Positions 7,684 to 14,999 of a stretch of 64,000 nt of DNA are shown piece by piece (the first letter of the stretch is position 1; each line of letters opens with the position of its first letter). Below the pieces are notes generated by a model. That model was given only the letters and a program-made list of their open reading frames with translations. It was not told the origin of the DNA and ran no database searches. Position numbers and translations under genes: made by a program. The stretch spans positions 124,001 through 188,000 of the forward strand of contig NZ_QZWF01000003.1 of assembly GCF_004187715.1 (NCBI RefSeq), given 5' to 3'. The stretch is from Streptomyces sp. F001 (GTDB lineage Bacteria > Actinomycetota > Actinomycetes > Streptomycetales > Streptomycetaceae).

Positions 7684-8384
7684 ACGGCCTCCCCGGGGGT
7701 GTCGATGCGGTCGAGCTGGTCGGCGAGGAACGTGGCGACGGCCTTGGAGTCGAGCGGGCCGATTCCGGACGCGGTGGCGTTGACCAGCACGTCTCCCTGG
7801 TAGGCCGAGCAGATCATCCGGTCGATGCCCGATTCCTCGACTTCCGGTGTCAGAAAGCAGCGGGCGTTCTTGTGGCCCTTGATCTTCGGACCCTCGCGGA
7901 AGATGTCCAGAGCGGCGAAGACATCGTTCTGGCTCGTCGAGATCCCGCGTACGGCGTTGCGGTTCTCCATCTGCGACAGCACGACACTGACCGTGAAGGT
8001 CTTGTCGTCCGACACGGCGAACGGCTCGGCGTAGAGGTAGCTGCGCATCACCATGCCCGTGATGCGCTGCTTGTCGATCTCCTTCTCCATCTCCCGCCTC
8101 GCGGAGCGCGGCAGATCCTTGATCGACTCCTTGCGCAGGGCGGTGGCCTGACGCCCGCTGAGCTCGACGTCGGAGCCGAACTCGGCGAGATCGGGACCGG
8201 GCATGTACAGGTCGTCCTCGTACGGCAGCAGCAGGCCACGCAGCCCCGAGGCCTCCCCCTGCGCCTCCTCGTCGTCGGCGACGGTCCTGGGGAACTTCCA
8301 GGTGGGCGCACCGGGATCACGATCAGCGTCCTGAACGGTCACGACGGTGAACCCGACCCCACCGACCAGCACCCCGAGCGCCAC
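7680..8384 (-). CDS. Membrane-anchored extracytoplasmic protein (middle of three), 5' end displaced
   Basis: The open frame from GTG 8384 gives 234 residues: a transmembrane helix at the very N-terminus (LGVLVGGVGFTVVTV) and an extracytoplasmic domain containing GLRGLLLPYEDDL, related to the DLRELLL block of the neighbours. Immediately upstream in the same frame are basic residues GRDKRPWRRGACRRRG, the expected cytoplasmic side of the helix, but no start codon until a stop at 8463. The true start is most likely ATG 8915, which overlaps the stop of the upstream gene; the frame is lost in the repeat region between. See the separate N-terminal fragment and the repeat. Confidence 0.65.
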   Translation of the reverse strand: MALGVLVGGVGFTVVTVQDADRDPGAPTWKFPRTVADDEEAQGEASGLRGLLLPYEDDLYMPGPDLAEFGSDVELSGRQATALRKESIKDLPRSARREMEKEIDKQRITGMVMRSYLYAEPFAVSDDKTFTVSVVLSQMENRNAVRGISTSQNDVFAALDIFREGPKIKGHKNARCFLTPEVEESGIDRMICSAYQGDVLVNATASGIGPLDSKAVATFLADQLDRIDTPGEAV

Positions 8385-8465
8385 GAGGCCCCGGCGACGA
8401 CAAGCCCCGCGCCGCCACGGGCGCTTGTCCCGACCCCGGCTCGGCCAGCCCCTCGGACCCCCTCA

Positions 8466-8915
8466 GACGGCCTCAGCTCCAACCCCCACAGGCGTCAACG
8501 CGGGCCACCCCGGGCACCTGCTCGGCCACCGACCCGGGCGCCACCCCGGCCATCGACTCGAGCGAGCCCTCGGCAGCGGCGTCGGGCGCCGACTCGGCCC
8601 CAGCCCCAGGCACCGCCCCGACGCCGACCCGAGCAAACCCTCGGAAACGCGTCGGGCGCCGACTCGGCCCCAGCCCCAGGCACCGCCCCGACCGCCGACC
8701 GAGCAAACCCTCGGAACGACGTCAGACGCCGACTCGGCCCCAGCCCCAGGCACCGCCCCGGCCACCGGCCCGAGCAAACCCTCGGAAACGGCGTCAGACG
8801 CCGACTCGGGCACAGACCCGGGTGCCCGCTCGGCTACCGGCCCCGACGCCGACTCGCGGCCCTCCCCGGTCGCCGGCTCAGGCGTCTGTTCCCGGTTTTC
8901 CAGGTTCTCGGTCAC
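8466..8915 (-). pseudogene. Out-of-frame N-terminal part of the middle membrane protein
   Basis: ATG 8915 overlaps the TGA of the gene at 8912-9670, exactly as 7683 overlaps 7680, so this is the expected start of the middle gene. The first ~65 residues are Glu/Ala/Pro-rich with GAVPGAGAESASD units, like the acidic N-termini of its neighbours. Two 70-bp repeat copies (each two bases short of the 72-bp unit) then throw the frame, and the frame that rejoins the membrane helix is closed by a stop at 8463. The GAVPGAGAESAPD motif continues in the other two frames, showing the original reading. Confidence 0.6.
8581..8792. repeat. Tandem 70/70/72-bp repeats
   Basis: Three near-identical units begin at 8581, 8651 and 8721 with GTCGGGCGCCGACTCGGCCC or GTCAGACGCCGACTCGGCCC; the next GTCAGACGCC is at 8793. 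Lengths are 70, 70 and 72 bases. Degenerate copies flank them at about 8511-8580 and 8793-8862. On the minus strand a 72-bp unit encodes 24 residues in frame. The two 70-bp units each shift the frame. Confidence 0.85.
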
Positions 8916-9670
8916 AGCCGCCCCATCTGCCGCTTGGCCAGATCAGTGATCTCCTTCTTGGAGATCGGCTTGGTGTCGTAGATCCAGATCTCCATCGCGA
9001 TGTCACCGCGCCAGGCGTGCGCCTCCGCCGAGTACAGCGGCTGGTAGCCGGACTCCTGCTCGGGAGTGTCGTGCACGTACGCCATGCCGTCGCCCGTGCC
9101 CGGGATGGGCCAGCTGCGGGTGTCGGGCTGGTCCTCCGCCCAGTAGTAGCCGCTCTCCGCCCATTCGGCGGCCGCCAGGTACTCCTCCTGCCGGTACTGC
9201 ACGAGACGGATCTCGACGGTGTGCGTGCTGCCGACCTCCCACCCGGTGGCGGCCGCGCGGCGGAACTCGTCGTCGACGAGGTTGCCGAAGGCGGTGGACG
9301 GCTCCTCGAACTGGTCGGCGTAGTCGGCGAGTTCCAGCCAGCCGTCGCTGCCCGCGAGGAACTCGCTCTCCCGCGCCCCCTTCGGGCGCTCCAGCAGCAG
9401 CTCGCGCAGGTCCCCGTCGGTTCTGACGCGGCGGTCCTGCGCGGCCGACAGCGGTTCGGCCTCGCCCTTCGCCTGCCCGACCGCGGGCTGGGACAGCGGC
9501 GGCAGCGCGGTGGGCCGCCGGTCGGCCTGCACGACGTATCCGGCGCAGGTACCGGCAACGACGCCGAGGGCGGCAGCCACGGCGATCAGCAGCGCCGTAC
9601 GGCCCCTTCGGCGCGGTGCCGGTGCTTCCGGAGCTTCCGGTAGTTGCGAGACTTCCAAGACGTCCCCCAC
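8912..9670 (-). CDS. Membrane-anchored extracytoplasmic protein (first of three)
   Basis: A 252-residue protein with a short N-terminal cytoplasmic part ending in basic PRRRGR, one transmembrane helix (~26-48), and an extracytoplasmic domain. The block DLRELLLERPKGAR then GSDGWLELADYADQF parallels DLRELLLPAPKGAK then GADGWLATKEFLGEF in the third gene, so the set arose by duplication. It is first in the three-gene minus-strand operon, divergent from the DsrE-like gene. Function unknown; surface exposure is inferred from topology. Confidence 0.85.
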   Translation of the reverse strand: MGDVLEVSQLPEAPEAPAPRRRGRTALLIAVAAALGVVAGTCAGYVVQADRRPTALPPLSQPAVGQAKGEAEPLSAAQDRRVRTDGDLRELLLERPKGARESEFLAGSDGWLELADYADQFEEPSTAFGNLVDDEFRRAAATGWEVGSTHTVEIRLVQYRQEEYLAAAEWAESGYYWAEDQPDTRSWPIPGTGDGMAYVHDTPEQESGYQPLYSAEAHAWRGDIAMEIWIYDTKPISKKEITDLAKRQMGRL

Positions 9671-9759
9671 AGAACGTGAAGCGCGGATTCCGTTCCGCGC
9701 TGCACAGGAGACTCATGGTCAACTCCGCGGGTTGTAGCTGCGTTGATTACGATTCGGCC

Positions 9760-10122
9760 ATGGCGAAGAAGCTCGTGATCAAGGTGACGGCGGGGACCGA
9801 TGCCCCCGAACGCTGCTCGCAGGCGTTCACGGTGGCGGCGGTGGCCGTCGCGAGTGGGGTCGACGTCTCCGTATGGCTGACCGGCGAGTCCGCGTGGTTC
9901 GCCCTGCCGGGCCGCGCGGCCGAGTTCGAGCTGCCGCACGCGGCGCCGCTGCCCGAGCTGATCGAGTCGGTCCTGGTGGGCGGCCGGCTGACGCTGTGCA
10001 CCCAGTGCGCGGCCCGCCGCGACATCACGGAGAAGGACGTCATCGAGGGCGTGCGGATCGCGGGCGCGCAGGTGTTCGTGCAGGAGTCCCTCGCGGAGGA
10101 CACCCAGGCGCTGGTCTACTGA
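9760..10122 (+). CDS. DsrE/DsrF-like family protein
   Basis: A 120-residue single-domain protein of the DsrE type: MAKKLVIKVTAGTD at the start, a hydrophobic VAAVAVASGVDVSVWLTG strand-helix, and a conserved LCTQCAARRDI segment with two cysteines near residue 85. DsrE-like proteins take part in sulfur relay or related thiol chemistry; the specific role is unknown. ATG 9760 has no clear ribosome binding site, but TACGAT at 9748-9753 is a -10-like hexamer placed to start transcription at the ATG, so a leaderless mRNA is possible. It overlaps the convergent VOC gene by 7 bases. Confidence 0.85.
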   Translation: MAKKLVIKVTAGTDAPERCSQAFTVAAVAVASGVDVSVWLTGESAWFALPGRAAEFELPHAAPLPELIESVLVGGRLTLCTQCAARRDITEKDVIEGVRIAGAQVFVQESLAEDTQALVY

Positions 10123-10502
10123 CCGGTCTCGGTCCACAGACAGAAGGGGTGCCCCGCCGGGTCGAACAGCACCCGCACATCGTCCTGTGGCTGGTACGCC
10201 GCGAGCGTGGCCCCCTCGGCCACGGCGCGCCGCGTCTCGCCCTCCAGGTCGTCGACCTCGACGTCCAGGTGAAGCATCATCTGCTGGTCGCCGGGGTTCC
10301 TGGTGGGCCAGACGGGCCGTACGTACCCGGGTTCGGTCTCGAAGGCCAGGGCCAGGCCCTCGGTGCCGGGCGGCGGGCCGATGAGCAGCCAGTCGGGCTC
10401 CTCGGCACGCACCTCGTAGCCGAGCAGCCGCAGATAGAAGCCGGCGAGTTCATGCGCGTCGTGCGCGTCGAGCACCACGGTGGACAGCCTCGTAGGCGAC
10501 AT
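10116..10502 (-). CDS. VOC (glyoxalase/bleomycin-resistance) family protein
   Basis: A 128-residue VOC-fold protein. It starts TRLSTVVLDAHD, has the helix ELAGFYLRLLGYEV, then QMMLHLDVEVDDLE in the second half and ends DPAGHPFCLWTE, all typical of this superfamily. Candidate metal-binding residues are H78 in MMLHLDV and the terminal-strand glutamate. The family covers isomerases, dioxygenases and antibiotic-binding proteins, so the substrate cannot be assigned. Confidence 0.88.
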   Translation of the reverse strand: MSPTRLSTVVLDAHDAHELAGFYLRLLGYEVRAEEPDWLLIGPPPGTEGLALAFETEPGYVRPVWPTRNPGDQQMMLHLDVEVDDLEGETRRAVAEGATLAAYQPQDDVRVLFDPAGHPFCLWTETGQ

Positions 10503-10512
10503 GCACGTCTTC

Positions 10513-10773
10513 CTACCGCGGCCGTTTCTTGCCGTCCAGCTCGTCCCACCACTCGTCGGACTGCGGGTCGCCCGACGGGTCGTCCCACCAGCGGTCCTCC
10601 GGACCCCGGCGGTTGGCGATCATCGCGGCGACGGGTGGGATGACCATGGCGACCACGCACATGGCCACGGCGGCCGCCGTCGACCACAGGCGCACGACAC
10701 CCCACGCCAGGACGAAGAGCGTGAGGCACGTTCCCATCATGGCGAAGTAGACGTGCCGCCGCCGTGCGTACAT
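10513..10773 (-). CDS. DUF3099 membrane protein
   Basis: An 86-residue protein with basic MYARRRHVYF, two adjoining transmembrane helices (~11-28 and 33-50) and a Trp/Asp-rich tail (RWWDDPSGD, SDEWWDELD). This matches the actinobacterial DUF3099 family. I use ATG 10773, which gives the conserved MYARRR N-terminus, rather than the in-frame start at 10797. Its stop lies 10 bases before the VOC start, so the two may be co-transcribed. Function unknown. Confidence 0.82.
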   Translation of the reverse strand: MYARRRHVYFAMMGTCLTLFVLAWGVVRLWSTAAAVAMCVVAMVIPPVAAMIANRRGPEDRWWDDPSGDPQSDEWWDELDGKKRPR

Positions 10774-10801
10774 GACTCCAGGGTAGGCCCGTAACACGCC
10801 G

Positions 10802-10844
10802 AAGGGCCGCGGCCCAGGCGTCCAACCCGGGGGCCGCGGCCCTT
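10802..10844. terminator. Strong terminator hairpin
   Basis: AAGGGCCGCGGCCC (10802-10815) and GGGCCGCGGCCCTT (10831-10844) form a perfect 14-bp stem with a 15-base loop. Each arm is itself partly palindromic (GGGCCGCGGCCC). It lies downstream of the DUF1416 gene on the minus strand. Confidence 0.8.
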
Positions 10845-10863
10845 CGTCTCGTACGGGGTGCCG

Positions 10864-11151
10864 TCAGACCGCGATCGCGACCTCCGCCAGGCCGCCCTGC
10901 TGGGCGACGACCGTGCGGTCGGCGGTGGCGCCGGGGACGAGGGCGCGGACGGTCCAGGTGCCCTCGGCCGCGTAGAAGCGGAACTGGCCCGTCGCGGAGG
11001 TGGGGACCTCCGCCGTGAACTCGCCGGTCGAGTCCAGGAGGCGGACGTAGCCGGTCACCGGCTCGCCGTCACGCGTCACCTGGCCCTGGATGGTGGTCTC
11101 ACCGGGCTTGATCGTCGAGGCGTCGGGGCCGCCGGCCTTCGCTCCACACAT
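10864..11151 (-). CDS. DUF1416 protein, sulfurtransferase partner
   Basis: A 95-residue protein of the DUF1416 family, starting MCGAKAGG and containing the beta-sandwich-like repeats TIQGQVTRDGEPVTGYVRL and FRFYAAEGTWTVRAL. In actinobacteria this family is almost always encoded next to a thiosulfate sulfurtransferase, as here: it follows the rhodanese gene by 53 bases on the same strand. The Cys near the N-terminus may accept sulfur, which is inference. Full length. Confidence 0.9.
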   Translation of the reverse strand: MCGAKAGGPDASTIKPGETTIQGQVTRDGEPVTGYVRLLDSTGEFTAEVPTSATGQFRFYAAEGTWTVRALVPGATADRTVVAQQGGLAEVAIAV

Positions 11152-11204
11152 GTCGTTTCTCCTGAAGAGGTCCAGAAAGGCCTGGAAAGGTCGGTCGGGG
11201 TTGG

Positions 11205-12044
11205 TTACTTGCCGGCGCCGAGCTCGATCGGCACGCCGACGAGGGAGCCGTACTCGGTCCAGGAGCCGTCGTAGTTCTTGACGTTCTCCACGCCCAGCAG
11301 CTCGTGCAGGACGAACCAGGTGAGGGCCGAGCGCTCACCGATGCGGCAGTAGGCGATGGTGTCCTTCGCCAGGTCCACCTGCTCGTCGGCGTAGAGCTCC
11401 TTGAGCTCGTCGTCCGACTTGAAGGTGCCGTCGTCGTTGGCGTTCTTCGACCACGGGATGTTGCGGGCGGTCGGGACGTGACCCGGACGCTGCGACTGCT
11501 CCTGTGGCAGGTGCGCCGGGGCGAGCAGCTTGCCGGAGAACTCGTCGGGCGAGCGGACGTCGACCAGGTTCTGCGCACCGATGGCGGCGACCACGTCGTC
11601 ACGGAAGGCGCGGATGGAGGTGTCCTGCGGCTTGGCCGTGTAGGTGGTGGCCGGACGCTCCGGCACCTCCTCGACCAGCTCGCGGGCGTCCAGCTCCCAC
11701 TTCTTGCGGCCGCCGTCGAGCAGCTTGACGTTCTCGTGGCCGTAGAGCTTGAAGTACCAGTAGGCGTAGGACGCGAACCAGTTGTTGTTGCCGCCGTAGA
11801 GGATCACCAGCGTGTCGTTGCCGATGCCCTTCGCCGAGAGGAGCTTCTCAAAGCCCTCCTGGTCGATGAAGTCACGGCGGACCGGGTCCTGGAGGTCCTT
11901 GGTCCAGTCGATCCGGATGGCGCCTCGGATGTGGTTCTTCTCGTAGGCGGTGGTGTCCTCGTCGACCTCGACAATGGCGATGTTCGGGTCGTCCAGGTGC
12001 TCCTGCAGCCAGTCGGCGTCTACCAGGACGTCGCTGCGGCTCAT
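11205..12044 (-). CDS. sseA: Thiosulfate sulfurtransferase (tandem rhodanese)
   Basis: A 279-residue two-domain rhodanese. The catalytic cysteine is in YCRIGERSALTWF in the C-terminal domain; the N-terminal domain (NIAIVEVDED...HIRGAIRIDW) is the inactive copy. It transfers sulfane sulfur from thiosulfate to a thiophilic acceptor. ATG 12044 is chosen because GGAGGAG lies just upstream and MSRSDVLVDADW is the conserved start; an in-frame start at 12122 lacks support. The gene is preceded by a Cys-containing leader peptide and hairpins at 12126-12250, which suggests attenuation by cysteine supply. In the literature some streptomycete homologues are called cysA. Confidence 0.93.
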   Translation of the reverse strand: MSRSDVLVDADWLQEHLDDPNIAIVEVDEDTTAYEKNHIRGAIRIDWTKDLQDPVRRDFIDQEGFEKLLSAKGIGNDTLVILYGGNNNWFASYAYWYFKLYGHENVKLLDGGRKKWELDARELVEEVPERPATTYTAKPQDTSIRAFRDDVVAAIGAQNLVDVRSPDEFSGKLLAPAHLPQEQSQRPGHVPTARNIPWSKNANDDGTFKSDDELKELYADEQVDLAKDTIAYCRIGERSALTWFVLHELLGVENVKNYDGSWTEYGSLVGVPIELGAGK

Positions 12045-12125
12045 GCTCTTTCTCCTCCGGGGCAGTTGCGGCGGGACGTGCGAGTGCGAGGGTGCGCTGA
12101 TGCCGGGGCCGGCGCGGCGCACGGA

Positions 12126-12169
12126 TGCCCTGAATCAGGGCAGGGGAACGCGGAAGTCGGGGCTTCCGC
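12126..12169 (-). promoter_or_regulatory. Leader hairpins between uORF and sulfurtransferase gene
   Basis: Two hairpins lie directly after the leader ORF on the minus strand. The first pairs GCGGAAG with CTTCCGC (12150-12169) and abuts the uORF stop. The second is TGCCCTGAATCAGGGCA (12126-12142). This layout fits translational or transcriptional attenuation controlled by ribosome stalling in the leader peptide. Confidence 0.5.
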
Positions 12170-12250
12170 TCAGAAGGTGCGACAGAGCATGGCGGCAACG
12201 CGGCACAGGTCTACTGCCCGCCGCTTCGTGAGATCCGCCTGTCGCTTCAT
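12170..12250 (-). CDS. Cysteine-containing leader peptide (uORF)
   Basis: ATG 12250 to TGA 12170 encodes 26 residues: MKRQADLTKRRAVDLCRVAA, then MLCRTF. Actinobacterial leader peptides upstream of sulfur-assimilation genes share the pattern TKRR.VDLCRV....CR, with Cys codons near the end, and act as cysteine-responsive attenuators. This one has Cys at positions 16 and 23, lies 125 bases upstream of the sulfurtransferase start, and is followed at once by hairpins. The uORF family is established; regulation of this gene by cysteine is inference. Confidence 0.75.
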   Translation of the reverse strand: MKRQADLTKRRAVDLCRVAAMLCRTF

Positions 12251-12335
12251 GGCGTCGAGCTTAGGGACGGTCGGGCGGGCGTGTCACCGGTGTGTCGTAT
12301 CGTGAGACACGATCGTCCGGCATGCGAGAACGAAG

Positions 12336-12373
12336 AAGCGCCCGGAGCGCCGTGACACGGCTCCCGGGCGCTT
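12336..12373 (-). terminator. Terminator hairpin after LmeA gene
   Basis: AAGCGCCCGG-AGC at 12336-12348 pairs with GCTCCCGGGCGCTT at 12360-12373 (one bulge). It lies ~75 bases after the stop of the LmeA-family gene on the minus strand. Confidence 0.65.
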
Positions 12374-12447
12374 GTGTACGCCGCACATCTGCGGTACGGA
12401 CGGGGGCGTCTCGCCTGTCGGACAGCCGGACGCCGTCCGGGCTGGTC

Positions 12448-13179
12448 CTACCCGGCCAGCTGCACGTTCGAACCCTGCACCGAGATCTCCACCCCGTTCG
12501 GCGCCGCCTCGACCTTGTCCAGCTGGACGCCGCCGGGGAGGTCGTCGATGGCCTGCTGGAAGTCGGTGATCTCGCGGACCGAGTCCTCGGCGAGGTCGAG
12601 GCCCGCCAGGTCCGGCAGCGAGTCGGTGCGCACCTCGACGGTGTCACCCTTGACGCTGACCGTGCTGAGCACCGACATCTGCCGGGTGCCGATCACGGGG
12701 GCGTCGACCTCCAGCCCGACCTTGATCTTGCCGTTGCCGCCGTCGGAGAGGCCCACCACGCGGGCGGTGATGCCGGGGGCGACCTCCGTGGGCTCGGACT
12801 TGGCAGCCTTGAGCAGCTCGTCGTAGGCGATGGTCGCCGTACCGGTGGCGGAGGCGGCCGTGGCGGAGCTGTAGTCGCCGGAGAACTCGACGCCCTTCAT
12901 GTTCGCCGTCAGGTCGTCGATGCGGATCCGCTCACCGTCGCCCGCGGCCGCCTCGTAGTCCTTGATGCCGACCTCGACGTCGTCCAGCGTGCCGCCGGCG
13001 AGCTGGGTGAGGAACGGGAAGCCGTTGATGGACACATCCGGGGTGGCGGCCAGGTTCTCGGTGGTCTTCAGCCGGTCCGCGACCTCGCCCTCGGCAAAGT
13101 TCACGGCGAGGCGGTCGGCCGCCACGAACAGGCCGCCGAGGACCACGACGACGATCAGAAGTATTCGCAGCGCGCGCAT
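12448..13179 (-). CDS. LmeA-like phospholipid-binding protein (DUF2993)
   Basis: A 243-residue protein with an N-terminal signal-anchor (RALRILLIVVVVLGGLFVAA) and a DUF2993 domain. Family hallmarks are AEGEVADRLK, VSINGFPFLTQLAGGTLDDVEV and the C-terminal ELPGG-like DDLPGGVQLDKVE. Mycobacterial LmeA is a periplasmic lipid-binding protein needed for mannan elongation; role here unknown. A second, larger DUF2993 protein is encoded at 27650-28861. Confidence 0.87.
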   Translation of the reverse strand: MRALRILLIVVVVLGGLFVAADRLAVNFAEGEVADRLKTTENLAATPDVSINGFPFLTQLAGGTLDDVEVGIKDYEAAAGDGERIRIDDLTANMKGVEFSGDYSSATAASATGTATIAYDELLKAAKSEPTEVAPGITARVVGLSDGGNGKIKVGLEVDAPVIGTRQMSVLSTVSVKGDTVEVRTDSLPDLAGLDLAEDSVREITDFQQAIDDLPGGVQLDKVEAAPNGVEISVQGSNVQLAG

Positions 13180-13279
13180 GTTCCCCCACCTCGGCGGTCT
13201 TCAGGTCGAGGGGTCACGGTAACCCGGCCGGGAAGGCCCACCGCGGAATTGTCGATCACCTGTGACAACAGGCCGTGCC

Positions 13280-14464
13280 TCAGACCAGCGCCCGCCCCAG
13301 CACCCACACCACCGGTGCCGCCACGCTCAGCGGCAGGGCGACGCCCGCCGTGAAGTGGACGAACCGGGACGGGTAGTCGTAGCTCGCGACCCGGTGGCCG
13401 ATCAGCGCGCAGGCCGCGGCCGCCGCGCCCAGCAGCGCGCCCCCCGTTCCCACGTCGGTCATGCTGCCCACCGCGATACCCGCACCGGCCGCGGCGAGCA
13501 GCGCGACGACCACGGAGGCCGGCGTGGGCAGCGGCAGCGCGCGAGCGAGAACCGCCACGGCCACCGCGGCGGCCCCGACCATGACCGCGTCCGGCTCGGC
13601 GGCGAGGTAGCCGCCCGCCACGATGGCCAGTGCGGCCGAGACGACCGTCGCCATCAGGCCGTACATCCGTGTGTCGGGGTCGGCGTGCGAGCGCAGTTGC
13701 AGGACCAGTGTCAGCAGGACCCAGACGCCGAGGGTGCCCAGGATCGCGGCGGGCCCCTGATCGCGGCCCGCGACGAGCAGCGCCGCGTCGGCGGTCAGCG
13801 CGCCCGCGAACGCCAGCGCGATGCCCTGCCGGGCCGGCCACATGCCGTTCAGCCGGAACCAGCCCGCGGCGGTGACCGCCTGCAGGACGACGAGCGGTAC
13901 GAGCAGGGCGTACTCGCCGAGCGCCGCCGTGCCGGACAGCAGCAGGCCGAGCAGCGCGGTGAGCGCGGCGGGCTGCATGCCGGGCTCGATGATCGGGGAG
14001 CGGCCTTCGAGGCGGGCGCGCTGGGCGTCGGTGATGCGGGCATTCCCGGCGATGGTGGCGGGGCCGTAGGCAGGGCCCGTGGAGTCGGCGGCGGGGGGCG
14101 CGGGTGTCGGTTCGGGCGGCGTGGGCCGGTCCGGCCGGTCCCACCCGGCGTTCGCACTCTGCGGGGGCAGGTACTGGCCGGTGGTCCCGTAGGCGGGCGA
14201 CTGCGGCGGCAGGTACGCCGTCTCGGCCGGGTCGACGGCGGCGACCGGCGGGTGCACGTCCGTCTCCCAGGTCTGCCCCTGCCACTGCTGCGTGTACTGC
14301 TGGGCGGCCTGCGGATCGTCGTACGACTGCGGGTGCCCGGGCCATGCCTGGGGGGCCTGGGGCTGCGATGCCTGCTGCTGGTACGGGTCGTAGCCCTCGT
14401 ACCGGCCGTCGGAGGACCCGTCGTAGGAGTTCTCGTACGGACCTTGATACGGCTGGTTGTTCAT
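13280..14464 (-). CDS. Multi-pass membrane protein with Gln/Pro/Tyr-rich N-terminus
   Basis: About 394 residues. The first ~140 are low-complexity (NNQPYQGPYENSYDGSSDG, many YxxQ, PP and Q runs) and cytoplasmic. From ~165 there are eight or nine closely packed hydrophobic helices. The upstream MoaD stop overlaps a possible GTG start at 14476 (GTGA), but AGGAGG sits directly against that GTG; ATG 14464 has a 12-base spacing. Either start is possible and I give the ATG. No family with known function recognised; coupling to moaD suggests one transcript. Confidence 0.82.
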   Translation of the reverse strand: MNNQPYQGPYENSYDGSSDGRYEGYDPYQQQASQPQAPQAWPGHPQSYDDPQAAQQYTQQWQGQTWETDVHPPVAAVDPAETAYLPPQSPAYGTTGQYLPPQSANAGWDRPDRPTPPEPTPAPPAADSTGPAYGPATIAGNARITDAQRARLEGRSPIIEPGMQPAALTALLGLLLSGTAALGEYALLVPLVVLQAVTAAGWFRLNGMWPARQGIALAFAGALTADAALLVAGRDQGPAAILGTLGVWVLLTLVLQLRSHADPDTRMYGLMATVVSAALAIVAGGYLAAEPDAVMVGAAAVAVAVLARALPLPTPASVVVALLAAAGAGIAVGSMTDVGTGGALLGAAAAACALIGHRVASYDYPSRFVHFTAGVALPLSVAAPVVWVLGRALV

Positions 14465-14472
14465 CGGTGTGG

Positions 14473-14727
14473 TCACCCTCCTGCGAACGGCGGGAGCACC
14501 TCGACCGTGCCGCCCTCGGCCAGCCGTACCGTCTCATGCCCGCGGGTGCCCACGGGGTCACCGTCGACGAGGAAGGAGCATCGCTGCAGAACGCGCGTCA
14601 GTTCACCGGGGTGTCGTTCGCGCACGGCGTCGAGCGCCTCGGCGAGCGTGGCCGCGTCGTACGGCTCCTCGGCGATCCCGGCCGCGGCCTTCGCGGCGGC
14701 CCAGTAGCGCACCGTGACCTTTGCCAT
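14473..14727 (-). CDS. MoaD/ThiS-family sulfur carrier protein
   Basis: An 84-residue ubiquitin-like sulfur carrier. It begins MAKVTVRYWAAAKAAAG (typical MoaD strand and AAA-AG motif), has a middle HPGELTRVLQRCSFLVDGD and ends in the required Gly-Gly (LPPFAGG). The C-terminal glycine is adenylated and thiocarboxylated to donate sulfur, in MoaD for molybdopterin. ATG 14727 with GAGGAA upstream is preferred over 14745. No moaE is adjacent, so the exact pathway is uncertain. Confidence 0.88.
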   Translation of the reverse strand: MAKVTVRYWAAAKAAAGIAEEPYDAATLAEALDAVRERHPGELTRVLQRCSFLVDGDPVGTRGHETVRLAEGGTVEVLPPFAGG

Positions 14728-14999
14728 CTCGTTCCTCTGGTCCATTCGGCGGTGAACACCGCCAGGCTCACTAGTCGGATTAGCTATCTGTAGCGGTCCT
14801 GTGGCAGACTGTCACGCGCACGCCCGGCGCCCAGGCGACGTCGGGCACCCTCCTCGGTCGGAGCATACGTCCTGGCCGACCAGCGTCCGGAGGGACGTGC
14901 CACGCGGGCTGACGGCTCCTGCCGTTCAGTACCAGGGCACGAAGGCGATTGGCTCACATCCCTGAGCAACACTGGGGATCACTAGGCCAGTCAGAGACG

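Noticed and set aside
14784..14972. 62-residue minus-strand ORF between moaD and the hydrolase
   Set aside because: Arg/Ser/Pro-rich, no ribosome binding site and no hydrophobic or domain pattern.
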